This document shows positions 16,559 through 25,277 of a DNA stretch of 64,000 nucleotides, one piece after another (within the stretch, counting starts at the first letter, position 1; every line of letters starts with the position of its first letter). This DNA is from G963663315 sp965116335 (lineage in GTDB: Bacteria > Pseudomonadota > Gammaproteobacteria > Arenicellales > Poriferihabitantaceae). The position numbers and the translations under genes were made by a program. Below the pieces are notes generated by a model that worked only from the letters and a program-made list of their open reading frames with translations, was not told the origin of the DNA and did not search any database. The stretch is taken from positions 1,922,001 to 1,986,000 of the forward strand of contig OZ220677.1 of assembly GCA_965116335.1 (NCBI GenBank), given 5' to 3'.

Positions 16559-18972
16559 GTCTGTTCTGCCCGGTTTCCAGGCCAGTAATCCGTCCATTGC
16601 TCCCCATACCTGTGTTTCATGAGCTGCACTTCCTTTTTGACATGGATGCCCGACTGCGCTGCGAATGACAACGCGACCGGCCCCAGCGCCATATCGAATA
16701 GTCGATTGCCCTCCGCAGACATGGCATAGTATTGCCTTTTTGGTGTGGCCCTTGAGATCATGTCGATCTGCACATGATTCAATCCAATCATCTGGTAGAT
16801 GTGACGCGACACTTCAGAGTTGGCAGCGGTATTGGGCAGAAATATCCGGGTGGCGGTCGACTCCATGATGACATCAAGGATGCCGGAATTGACGGCATCG
16901 GTTAACGATTGAGTCGCCATCACGACCGCGCAGTTGGACTTTCTCAACACCTTCAGCCACTCCGTGATTTTCGCGCGAAATACCGGATGCCCCAGCATCA
17001 CCCAGGCCTCATCGAGAATGATCATCGCTGGCGAGCCAGTCAGTTGTCGCTCGATACGGTGAAACAGATAGGACAGCACCGGCAGCTTTTCGCTGTCAGA
17101 GTATGACCACAGCGCCTCAAGCTCAAAACAGGTGAAGTCCGACAGCGCGAGATTGTCCGATTCGCCATCCAGCAGGTGCCCTGCATTGCCATGCAGTGTG
17201 TAATGCGTCAGCGCGTCTCGCAATACCTGGTCTTGCAGTTGGGTATGCAAATCGGTCAGGCTTTTTTCCTTCGACTGAGCCAGATGCCCCATGGTAACGT
17301 GTAACTGCTTCCTTTGTTCCGGTGTCAACACAGAGCCGAGTTGCAGTTCACAACAGTCCCTCACCCAACCTTCCGCCCAGCTTGAATCCGACTCGGCCAG
17401 CGGACAAAAAGTCAAGCTCGAATCACTGTCGCCGACATCATAATGTGTGCCGCCAACCGCCTCAGTCAGGCAATAGATCGAATATCCCTTATCGAAACAA
17501 AACACTTTCGCATTCCGGTATTTGCGAAATTGCGCCGCAATCATAGCCAGTAAAGTCGATTTGCCGGTTCCGGTCGGGCCAATGATCAGTGTGTGGCCGA
17601 CATCCCCGACATGCAGATTCAGCCTGAAAGGGGTAGCGCCTGCGGTATCGGCATAAATCAGGGCTGGCGAGCCGGACGGATACCGATCACATGGATTGTG
17701 CTGGTTGCCGGTCCAGATTGACGACAGTGGCAGCAAGTCCGATAAATTCATCGTGCTGACCAACGGCCTGCGGATATTGGTATAGCTGTGCCCCGGCAAC
17801 GAACCCAGCCAGGCCTCGATGCTGTTGACGGTTTCCAGACGCGCCCCGAACCCCAGGTTACGAATGGTGGTAATCAGGTATTTCGCGTCCTCTTCAATCT
17901 GGTCAAGCGATTCGCAGGTCAGAACAATGACATTGGTCAAATAACCGAATGTAGTTTCCAGGCTGGACACATCCGCAAGGGCGCTCTCGGTCTCATTGAC
18001 CATGTTCACTGCATCACGGTCGGTGGCTCCTCTGCGGGTTCCCAGGAATTGATCGACAAAACCCCGTTGCTTTTGCTGCCATTGCCTGCGATACCGATTC
18101 AATTCCTTTTTCGCCGTCTCATGGTCCATGTAGATAAATCGGTTCGACCAGCGGTATTCCGTCTCCAGGTTTTCCAGGGCCGACAATATGCCCGGATGAG
18201 TCGATAGTGGATAGCCGGTAACAGCCACAATCCGCAAGTGCCTGTCGTCTATTTTCGGCTCAAGCCCGCCGGTAAAATCGTAACAGCCCAATACAGCATC
18301 CAGGAATGGCGCTTCCCTGTGCAGATTGACGGGGTAGTATTGACCGATCATGCACATCCCCAGAAACTCCACCAGATCATCCCGCATGGTTTCCTCTCCG
18401 GTTTCTGTCAGTACCGCATATCCGGTCATCGGTGATATTTCTGCAATGTCCGACAGGGATTCGGCGAATTCAGTGACCCAGCCGAGAAAATCAGACAATA
18501 CCCGGGTTGCAATACTGTCATCATCCAGTCGTTGCGTGTCCCTGGAATACATCATCTGCTCAAGCCGGGATTGTGCAACTGTCGGCGGCAGGTAATGCAA
18601 TACCATCGCATGGATGGTTTCAAAATGATCTCCGTCCCGCTCAAACTGGCTGCGTCGTTCACTGTCTATCCAGCGGCTCACCGGGTCAGGGAAGTGCGTC
18701 ATTTGCGGCGATGGATAACTGGCGGTTGAGCGTCGGAGCGCGTCCACATGCAGTGTCCAGCCCTCTCCAAGCCGCTTGAACTTGTCATTTAATCGGGTAT
18801 TCAGCGCGTTCAACTCTACATTAGTCTGCGCCATCAAATCCTGACCACGGAAATACCAGCCAGCAATCAGCGACCCGTCCTTGCCAAGCACCACGCCCGG
18901 TTCGACCAGAGTGGCATAGTTCATCAAATCAGGCAGTGCCCGGCCCGTTGATTTCAGGTGTTCGAGATTCAT
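16555..18972 (-). CDS. trbE: VirB4/TrbE-type T4SS ATPase
   Basis: 805 residues from the ATG at 18972 (MNLEHLKSTG), 4 bases after the trbD stop; a 57-codon upstream extension would overlap trbD and is rejected. Walker A is GPTGTGKS (465-472) and Walker B PAMIILDE (648-655). The segment VMATQSLTDAVNSGI lies beyond, and the N-terminal CagE-type domain has MVLHYLPP. Length is normal for TrbE/VirB4. It is the hexameric inner-membrane ATPase needed for pilus biogenesis and DNA or protein transfer. Confidence 0.95.
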   Translation of the reverse strand: MNLEHLKSTGRALPDLMNYATLVEPGVVLGKDGSLIAGWYFRGQDLMAQTNVELNALNTRLNDKFKRLGEGWTLHVDALRRSTASYPSPQMTHFPDPVSRWIDSERRSQFERDGDHFETIHAMVLHYLPPTVAQSRLEQMMYSRDTQRLDDDSIATRVLSDFLGWVTEFAESLSDIAEISPMTGYAVLTETGEETMRDDLVEFLGMCMIGQYYPVNLHREAPFLDAVLGCYDFTGGLEPKIDDRHLRIVAVTGYPLSTHPGILSALENLETEYRWSNRFIYMDHETAKKELNRYRRQWQQKQRGFVDQFLGTRRGATDRDAVNMVNETESALADVSSLETTFGYLTNVIVLTCESLDQIEEDAKYLITTIRNLGFGARLETVNSIEAWLGSLPGHSYTNIRRPLVSTMNLSDLLPLSSIWTGNQHNPCDRYPSGSPALIYADTAGATPFRLNLHVGDVGHTLIIGPTGTGKSTLLAMIAAQFRKYRNAKVFCFDKGYSIYCLTEAVGGTHYDVGDSDSSLTFCPLAESDSSWAEGWVRDCCELQLGSVLTPEQRKQLHVTMGHLAQSKEKSLTDLHTQLQDQVLRDALTHYTLHGNAGHLLDGESDNLALSDFTCFELEALWSYSDSEKLPVLSYLFHRIERQLTGSPAMIILDEAWVMLGHPVFRAKITEWLKVLRKSNCAVVMATQSLTDAVNSGILDVIMESTATRIFLPNTAANSEVSRHIYQMIGLNHVQIDMISRATPKRQYYAMSAEGNRLFDMALGPVALSFAAQSGIHVKKEVQLMKHRYGEQWTDYWPGNRAEQT

Positions 18973-18976
18973 CGCA

Positions 18977-19312
18977 TCATCGCCGTGCCGGTGGTAAATA
19001 GCCGTCACTTGATGGCCGCGCCGTAGCCGGATAGAAGACCGATCTGTGACGCACCCAGTAGCGCAGGAATACACGCGATATCTGCTCATCACGCCGAGCC
19101 AGTTGACGCAACAGATACAAGCCTGAAAACCAGGTAAACGCACCGATCATTGCGGCCTCAATGGACAGACTGGTGAATACCAGAGCGCCACTGAAAATCA
19201 TCAGGATCAAGGTCAGTTCACGCTCCGCGCCCAGCACCATGAGCGGTCGGGTGGTTGCCCGATAAAGCGGCGCCTGCCGCAATTCCTGCGCTACCTGGTC
19301 ATCCCTGATCAT
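18977..19312 (-). CDS. trbD: VirB3/TrbD-type inner-membrane protein
   Basis: 111 residues. The N-terminal cytoplasmic part contains APLYRATTRPLMVLGAERE, the conserved VirB3/TrbD motif. Two adjacent membrane helices follow (about 33-65). The tail YVLRYWVRHRSVFYPATAR-like segment is basic and aromatic. It assists the VirB4 ATPase at the inner membrane. It lies between trbC (7-base gap) and trbE (4-base gap). Confidence 0.9.
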   Translation of the reverse strand: MIRDDQVAQELRQAPLYRATTRPLMVLGAERELTLILMIFSGALVFTSLSIEAAMIGAFTWFSGLYLLRQLARRDEQISRVFLRYWVRHRSVFYPATARPSSDGYLPPARR

Positions 19313-19319
19313 GTCCTTA

Positions 19320-19700
19320 TCAGTCGGGTATCAGGGTATGGACAGTTGCGAGCGGTTGAACAACCGCACCGCTTGTACCGAAGAACTGCAACAACACGTT
19401 GTTGGCCAGAACAATAATGGCGATGACCAGAACCAGCATGATCAAGCGTTTGGCGAAGTCGCCAATCTCCCCACCGAAGACCAGCATGGCGCCGGCAACG
19501 ACGATACCAAGCAAAGCCGCTGTATAGGCAATCGGCCCGGTGAATACATTACGCAATATGGCCAGCGGGCTGTCGAATGCCGTCCCGGTAGTGATGGTAG
19601 CGAACACATCCGGCGAGACCAGAAAGAGCCCGGCGCTGATCAATATCAGTCCCGGATACAATCTGATACCGGGTCTGGCCCAGCCATGTTCCTGATTCAT
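19320..19700 (-). CDS. trbC: VirB2/TrbC-type conjugative pilin
   Basis: 126 residues from ATG 19700 (MNQEHGWARPG). A longer frame exists upstream, but this start gives a proper signal peptide (LYPGLILISAGLFLVSPDVFA). The mature part has two hydrophobic helices (GPIAYTAALLGIVVAGAML and LIMLVLVIAIIVLANNVLLQFFG) separated by a short charged loop (GGEIGDFAKR). This is the VirB2/TrbC fold. First gene of the long operon. The ribosome-binding site is weak (AGAGACG). Confidence 0.9.
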   Translation of the reverse strand: MNQEHGWARPGIRLYPGLILISAGLFLVSPDVFATITTGTAFDSPLAILRNVFTGPIAYTAALLGIVVAGAMLVFGGEIGDFAKRLIMLVLVIAIIVLANNVLLQFFGTSGAVVQPLATVHTLIPD

Positions 19701-19778
19701 TTTTCGTCTCTGCTCTGGAGGATTGAATGATTCTTGTACTATGCTCTCGTACAACTCGAATAACAAAGCACAAGAATT

Positions 19779-19808
19779 ATTATACAATCATAAATTATCA
19801 TAATACAA
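19779..19808 (-). promoter_or_regulatory. Putative sigma-70 promoter for the trb-pil operon
   Basis: On the minus strand a perfect TATAAT (19779-19784) is preceded, after an 18-base spacer, by TTGTAT (19803-19808, four of six matches to the -35 consensus). It sits in a strongly AT-rich stretch (about 19770-19860) about 80 bases upstream of the trbC start. It is the only good promoter-like site before the run of overlapping genes. Confidence 0.45.
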
Positions 19809-20043
19809 CTATATTTTTTATTATTGCTATCATAATAAGATATTTCAGGACAAAATATCCGCACAGACCAGAATAATCGCAGGAGTTGTTCTCACGATTC
19901 CGGTGGGTTATGGCTGGAAATAACAGGGGTGGATGCGGCGCGATTGAGGATGCGACGTGACAGCGGACGTGACGACTGGACCGCCCCGGCCTTTGAGGGA
20001 TGAAATGATTACAGAACCGCCATGCTATTGGCGGAATTACAGA

Positions 20044-20397
20044 CTAGCTGTTATCCTGACTCTTGGTCGGGTTGTCCGGGAGGTTGCTGTTGTCGGTCGC
20101 ACCCTCGCCCGGCAGCCAACGCTTGCGATCGAACACGGCCTGCATGGCCTGGGTGGTGGCTACATGCGAGTCAATCAGCTCTGTGAAACGCTGATTTTCC
20201 GTGGACAATGCCCGGTTATCAGCTTCCAGTCTATCCACCTCCGTGATCAGATATTCCCATATCCCGATCATCTGGCGGATAGCACCAGCCTGTGTTTTGG
20301 CCGTGACCTGCATTTGTTTGTTGATAATCCTTTCCAGTTTGTCCTTATGCAGACGGTCCAGCCGCAATGTAGTAATTGTAGCGAACTCTTTCTTCAT
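20044..20397 (-). CDS. Small RHH/coiled-coil protein upstream of the trb operon
   Basis: 117 residues. The N-terminus (EFATITTLRLDRLHKDKLERI) suggests a beta strand and helix as in ribbon-helix-helix DNA-binding proteins. It is followed by a leucine-rich coiled coil (about 48-80, IWEYLITEVDRLEADNRALSTENQRF) and a polar tail. It is on the same strand as, and about 340 bases upstream of, trbC. By position it could be a regulator of the operon or an accessory transfer protein of MobC or TraJ type. No family is firmly recognised. Confidence 0.55.
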   Translation of the reverse strand: MKKEFATITTLRLDRLHKDKLERIINKQMQVTAKTQAGAIRQMIGIWEYLITEVDRLEADNRALSTENQRFTELIDSHVATTQAMQAVFDRKRWLPGEGATDNSNLPDNPTKSQDNS

Positions 20398-20722
20398 CGA
20401 CTCACATTATCATCCACAACTGCATATAGGCAGAAGGTAACGCAAAACGTGAAAAGTACTCCAAGCACTTCTTCAACCAAATACTTCAAACGCCAACTCT
20501 GACACAGAACCCGGCAAAATCCAAATGCTCTGACGCTTGGTATCTTCGTCCATATTACCGTTTTAATTCTTTTTCTGCAAACGCAGCCCTTATTCCCGTA
20601 TCATGGCATGAAAAACGATTTCTGTCCATAAAATAAAATGATGGTTTGCTCTTAACAATCGAACGCTGTAAGATCGAAGTCGGTTTTAGCGGTGGCGACA
20701 TTATTAGTAAGGGCGGCAAATT
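20398..20722. other. Intergenic stretch, nothing recognised
   Basis: This AT-rich gap of about 325 bases separates the small RHH-like gene from the chimeric ORF on the opposite strand. No convincing gene, hairpin terminator or tandem repeat is visible. It presumably carries the divergent promoters of the two flanking genes. Confidence 0.4.
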
Positions 20723-21346
20723 ATGGATGTAGTTCAAACCACGAAAGAAAAAGCTTGGGAGAAGGCATCTTGTATTGCGGGACAAGATCCAGATGATACT
20801 CGGCAAGACATGGAGGGGATGTGGATGTGTCGTGAAATGTGCAACATTGCTGGGCTTGGCGGGTGGGCAGTTGATATTCACGGAAATGCAATCGCTTACC
20901 AGTTGAGTGGAAAGCCTGTGATGGGGGATGACTTGGTTTCATCACAGGCTACAACCTGGTATCTGCCATCTATATGTCATGAGAAGGAAATAGATTACAC
21001 TCGTGGTCGCTCCGCTCTGTGCAGGACCGGCCGTTTAACGGAGCCCGGATCGGGTAGACACTCGGGCGGGGACGTACGACCAGAAGCTGCATACGCGTGC
21101 CGTGAAGCCACCCTGAAGATGCCGAGGCTACGGCGCCAGACCAGCGAAACAGCCTCATTGAGTGTTGCAGGCGAACTGGTATTCAACATCTTCGGCGCAA
21201 TCGCGCCCTTTGAGCGATACCTGAATGCCGAGCGCACTCGGGACAGCATCACCGCAGCCAGGAAACCCGGCAGGAATCCTGGACGGCCGCCTGCCTCGGA
21301 GAGACTGTTACAGCGGCGAAATAATTTGTATTCTGCTAGAGCCTAA
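20723..21346 (+). pseudogene. Chimeric ORF ending in a serine-resolvase remnant
   Basis: 207 residues made of unlike parts. Residues 1-80 form a coherent small protein with WMCREMCNIAGLGGWAVDIHGNAIAYQLSG, not recognised. The middle (about 85-145) has low coherence and reads like translated junction DNA. The last 60 residues, ELVFNIFGAIAPFERYLNAE then ERTRDSITAARKPGRNPGRPP, match the region after the catalytic domain of Tn3-type resolvases, where the long helix precedes the HTH. The catalytic Ser region is missing, so the recombinase part cannot be active. It probably marks decayed transposon material next to the T4SS operon. Confidence 0.6.
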
Positions 21347-21351
21347 ACCTC

Positions 21352-22785
21352 TTATAGTTGGGTGCGTGGGAACAGTGGTGTCCACTTGGTAGTACTCTTC
21401 CCATGACCGTACAAGATCGGCAATGAGTTGTTAGGGCAATTTCGCGAGAACGTGAGCAGTAGACCTTGTCCGCTATAGCCCAGTTGACGGCGCTTGTCAA
21501 CTCGCGCGCTCAAGTCCATTACCATTGATTTGGCCTTGTCCTTCTCTGACTGAGAATCCCAAAATCCTACTCCTTCGTTGAATGCGTAGTGGCGTTCCTC
21601 GAGCATCTCGCAGATGTCGAGATCGCTGTCCTCGAATGTGCTCTCCAAGTGCTGCCGAACCTTTGCTTCGCCCTTCACAGTTGCACAGAAGGCACAGACA
21701 AAAAGCGGGATAGTTGAGCCTATATCCAGTTTCTGCAGGATTTCGCCATGGGATTTCAAATCACCCGACAGCGTATTACCCGTGCCAATCATATCGTCAA
21801 CAACCACGATAGCCGAGAATAGACCTTCCTGTTCATCGCTGAACTTTGCTTCCAATCGTTCCAGAGCAATGACATTGTCGGGAACTATTCGGTTCGCCCT
21901 GGCAAACTGATTTGCTGAATACGCACCACTCTTGGCGGCACTACCCAAAAAAGTTACCAGGACATCGTGGCGACGATCAGTTTTCTTCCTTTGAAAGAAC
22001 GCGGGTAGTCTATTTCGGAAATTCTCGAACGCGCCTCGAAATGACTCTTGCATCTGATCATTAGTAACGAATCTGACATTTTGTAGGATTTTGAAGAGAT
22101 GCCTACGTCCGACATTGGTTTCTACTTGGTCGATCCAATTCCGCACCCTATCCTCGGTTATTCTATGTCCTTGATATAGTGGCCAACTATCAACAAGTTC
22201 GACGACTTCGTCAGATTTTACATAAGCTGCGTCTTCATCCTGCCTTCGTTTCTCTTCAAGCTCATCCCCGAGATGGCCATCGACAAGAAGGGCAAAGCCA
22301 CGATCACTAAGCCATCGACCAAAAATATCGACCGTGGGCAAATAATTTCCTTCTTTTTCCTTGAATACGCCGCGCCGACAGAAGTCGTCGAGCTCGTGTC
22401 TCAGTTCATCTGCCCTTAGGTGAGCATGGAGGTGATATTCCATCCCCTCGAGTGAGGGATTCTTTCTCGACCTCACGGTGCGGGCCCAAGATACCAGCGT
22501 CCTGCACCTCTTTACGGATGCGATCTCTACCTCTTCGTCACCTCCGCGGGTACCATCACGCCAATAGTGGGCGAATGCATTTGTATCGAGAGATGCCAGG
22601 AGCCGTTGCCCTGCCTTATCGATTTCTGCATCGGAAATCTCGGCGTCCTTGGCATCCAGCGCCGCTTCGAAGGCTTTGGCGCAGAGCACCTTTGTAAAAT
22701 AGGGGTGTCCATCTGTCAGATCGTACATCCTACGAAGCGTGCTATCATGGAAGACAATGGCATCAATTACTGGTTCACGTACCAA
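21352..22785 (-). CDS. Phosphoribosyltransferase-like half of an AAA/PRTase protein
   Basis: 477 residues. The first 200 residues continue an AAA+ ATPase: LTDGHPYFTKVLC is the conserved sensor-2-side helix of STAND/Orc-like ATPases. A winged-helix-like region follows (GVFKEKEGNYLPTVDIFGRWLSDRG). The second half resembles a phosphoribosyltransferase: VVVDDMIGTGNTLS (327-340) is the PRPP-binding loop pattern of two acidic residues then TGxT. The tail has SRNCPNNSLPILYG. Together with the upstream gene it resembles predicted anti-phage or stress-type AAA/PRTase proteins. It starts out of frame with its partner, overlapping it by 19 bases; see the frameshift finding. Confidence 0.7.
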   Translation of the reverse strand: MVREPVIDAIVFHDSTLRRMYDLTDGHPYFTKVLCAKAFEAALDAKDAEISDAEIDKAGQRLLASLDTNAFAHYWRDGTRGGDEEVEIASVKRCRTLVSWARTVRSRKNPSLEGMEYHLHAHLRADELRHELDDFCRRGVFKEKEGNYLPTVDIFGRWLSDRGFALLVDGHLGDELEEKRRQDEDAAYVKSDEVVELVDSWPLYQGHRITEDRVRNWIDQVETNVGRRHLFKILQNVRFVTNDQMQESFRGAFENFRNRLPAFFQRKKTDRRHDVLVTFLGSAAKSGAYSANQFARANRIVPDNVIALERLEAKFSDEQEGLFSAIVVVDDMIGTGNTLSGDLKSHGEILQKLDIGSTIPLFVCAFCATVKGEAKVRQHLESTFEDSDLDICEMLEERHYAFNEGVGFWDSQSEKDKAKSMVMDLSARVDKRRQLGYSGQGLLLTFSRNCPNNSLPILYGHGKSTTKWTPLFPRTQL

Positions 22786-24545
22786 GGATGTAAAATCTGA
22801 CCACTCGGTCTCTTGATCAAAACTGTCCAGGATTCGCGAACGAACTTGTTCAACTTTTCACCTTGAGACGACATCAAATAGGGCATTTTCTCAGCACCGA
22901 CTAGAACAAATGCCAAGTTTTTCTTGGAAGCAAGCGTGCGGAGATTGAGAAAGAAAGTATTAGCCAAATCCCCATGGCTATAGAGAGTCTCGTTGATCTC
23001 GTCAAACTCATCCAAGATGACAATAAACCGATTGTGACTGTTTTCTTTTCTGAGGATTTCAAGGAGTTGATTCAGGGACGATAAGGAAGAAGAATAGCCC
23101 GGCATCTCCCATTTCGTGTGGTGACTGAGATGGCGGGAAAAGTATTCGTCTAGTCGACGACCTAGCGTTTCCATTGTTTGTTCGCCTGTAGTGCACCTAA
23201 TCTCGCCACTCTCGAGATAGAGCACATGGAAACTTTCGGGTCCGTGGATTTGCCGTATTGCGGACTCAACTGCACAGGCAAGCGAACTCTTCCCAACCCG
23301 CTTTTGTCCAGTAATGTAGCACGATTGCATCGCATTGGACGTAAGGCGCCGGATGATTCGATTCAGCACGTCTCTTCTGCCGTAGAAATGATCGTCTTCG
23401 ACGACTTCGCTGCTATAGGGGATCTGTCGGCTGAGATGTTCCCAATTGATGTCGGTCCGCTGACCTTGAATAAGTGCCGTGAAGTCTTCAAGATATCGCT
23501 GAGAGTCCCCAACAGCGCTCCAGGAGACCTCAATGGTCGCATGTAGCTCGGTTTGCGGCTCGGTCAATTCAATCAACAACGTCAGAACGAAAGGTCCAGG
23601 GTTGACGGAACCGAAGTTGGTCTCTGGGTTCTTGACCTCACCATGTTCCACCACGCAATAGGTTGTTACATTCTGGGCAACTCCGGGTCCATCATTTTTT
23701 AGTGGAATAAATATTTCGATCTCGGAGCTAGTTAGATGAAGGGGGTATCGTTTTTCCACCTTCAGCGCTGCTCTAGGCACACTGATCTGGCAAGCGAAAT
23801 CGGCCGAGAATCGATCCTTCATTGCTGTGGCCGACATTTCGAGTTGCTTGAGGAAGGGCAGCGCGTATTTAGTGGTGACGAATGTCTGAATCTTCTCGCA
23901 ATTCTCATGCTGGGTGGGAATATCCTCGATTAATTGCTCCATCTTTGTCTGTAGTTCGTGGCCGGAAGCTCGTATGACGCTATCCACTTGGCCGAGCAAA
24001 CTATCTACAAGTTGCAGAATGGACATAAAGCCAAATGAGTCGAGATAGCTTTTTGTTTTGCCGTGTTTTAACGAGCGCATAATACTTTGTCTGCGTTCAG
24101 CAAGATCCGGGAGGCTTACAAATGACTCTCGAAGTTGGTCTAGGTTCCTACATGCGGTGTAATGAATTTGCTTTATAGCCTCGATCTTCTCGTGATTTTG
24201 ATTGTTCGGCTGGAAAAGGTCTTTTGTAAGATTGGGACAGGCGACTTCGATGTGAGTTACGATCCCTCTTCTACACTTTTGTATGTCACGGTCTGTGAGC
24301 GGTCCGCTGGCGCTGACTAATCGGATCATAACGGCGGAAAGTGTCCTTTTTGCTTGGCTTGGGCATGATCTGATTGCCAGATTAATCGTCTCCGTAAGAG
24401 TGAGGCTGGGGTCCAGGGAGATAGAAGCGATAGCCTGGATCGCATCGCGAATCCGCTTGCGATCTTCATTGACTCCATTAGTCCCCGGGCGATGCACTTG
24501 GAGTACCGACTCAATTTCGGCGACGTATTTCAGCAGGTCTGACAT
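22767..24545 (-). CDS. AAA+/STAND-type ATPase, N-terminal half of the split protein
   Basis: 592 residues. The first 250 residues are helical without a recognised domain. Residues about 250-345 form a beta-rich Ig-like segment (IFIPLKNDGPGVAQNVTTY). The AAA+ module starts near 385 (DDHFYGRRDVLNRI) with Walker A GQKRVGKS (413-420) and Walker B FIVILDEFDE (507-516). The frame ends shortly after LNKFVRESW, just where the downstream frame supplies DSFDQETEWSDF and LVREPV. The gene is thus cut within the ATPase core by an apparent one-base deletion around 22831-22845, or is subject to programmed frameshifting. Confidence 0.75.
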   Translation of the reverse strand: MSDLLKYVAEIESVLQVHRPGTNGVNEDRKRIRDAIQAIASISLDPSLTLTETINLAIRSCPSQAKRTLSAVMIRLVSASGPLTDRDIQKCRRGIVTHIEVACPNLTKDLFQPNNQNHEKIEAIKQIHYTACRNLDQLRESFVSLPDLAERRQSIMRSLKHGKTKSYLDSFGFMSILQLVDSLLGQVDSVIRASGHELQTKMEQLIEDIPTQHENCEKIQTFVTTKYALPFLKQLEMSATAMKDRFSADFACQISVPRAALKVEKRYPLHLTSSEIEIFIPLKNDGPGVAQNVTTYCVVEHGEVKNPETNFGSVNPGPFVLTLLIELTEPQTELHATIEVSWSAVGDSQRYLEDFTALIQGQRTDINWEHLSRQIPYSSEVVEDDHFYGRRDVLNRIIRRLTSNAMQSCYITGQKRVGKSSLACAVESAIRQIHGPESFHVLYLESGEIRCTTGEQTMETLGRRLDEYFSRHLSHHTKWEMPGYSSSLSSLNQLLEILRKENSHNRFIVILDEFDEINETLYSHGDLANTFFLNLRTLASKKNLAFVLVGAEKMPYLMSSQGEKLNKFVRESWTVLIKRPSGQILHPWYVNQ

Positions 24546-24587
24546 GTGCGAATATTCTTTTGTTTGGGAATCATATACTTAATTGTA

Positions 24588-25277
24588 CTAATCGAATTTT
24601 TTCTGATGGTTGTAGATATGACGCAAATTGTCATGTTGAATCCTGAATTTTGTTCCGTGATTGCGTAGCCCGCGCCCGTTATTCGTTCTGGCATCAAAGT
24701 CAATTGCTATAATACCATTCGCTACAGCTTCAATAAACAGTGTGATTTGAGGTTCCCAATACAAGTGCGCCGTTTCATATTTGACCCGTCCGCTTTGTTT
24801 CTTCCCCTTGACCACAATCAAACGGCGGAACTTGGCAGCAAATGCATTCATCAAGCTGTCATGTGTCCAGTACGGCCACACCATGTCGCTGGTGGAATCA
24901 TTGCGAACTGTAAGCCGGTTACTTTCATTCATCACATAAAAGCCCCTGTCTGATCGCCCGTGAATTGTATGCCTGAAACTGGTTCTTCCATTAGCATCTG
25001 GCCAACCAAACTTTCTAACCATTTGATGCATGTGGCCTTTGGGTTGCGCTTCAAGGTGGAATAGGGTCAACAAGGATGAACGGCTGTGGAATTTGATCTC
25101 CCATTTTCCGGAATCCGGTGTATCGCGGTTTGACCCGTCAATGCCCAGCAATTCTTCCAGTATAGTACCTGGTGCGCCTGTACCCCTGTAACCAGGGTAA
25201 TCAGGAATAGGTATCCAACCGCGTTTGAGTATGCCGCGTAATCTGGCATATAGTTCGGCATCGGTCACGATATTCAT
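24588..25277 (-). CDS. MvaI/BcnI-family type II restriction endonuclease
   Basis: 229 residues. The catalytic pattern D-x4-E-x-K appears as Asp55, Glu60 and Lys62 in DSGKWEIKFHS, with the same spacing as in MvaI. The preceding segment GTGAPGTILEELLGIDGSNRD is typical of the family, as is the later RNHGTKFRIQHDNLRHIY. Family members cut CC(W)GG (MvaI) or CC(S)GG (BcnI); which applies here cannot be read from sequence. The gene overlaps the methyltransferase stop by ATGA, so the two are translationally coupled. The nuclease gene looks intact. Confidence 0.85.
   Translation of the reverse strand: MNIVTDAELYARLRGILKRGWIPIPDYPGYRGTGAPGTILEELLGIDGSNRDTPDSGKWEIKFHSRSSLLTLFHLEAQPKGHMHQMVRKFGWPDANGRTSFRHTIHGRSDRGFYVMNESNRLTVRNDSTSDMVWPYWTHDSLMNAFAAKFRRLIVVKGKKQSGRVKYETAHLYWEPQITLFIEAVANGIIAIDFDARTNNGRGLRNHGTKFRIQHDNLRHIYNHQKKFD

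Noticed and set aside
20630..20660. A short stretch resembling the ISNCY right end (TTGCTCTTAAC)
   Set aside because: Only about a dozen bases match and no second end or transposase remnant is nearby; likely chance.
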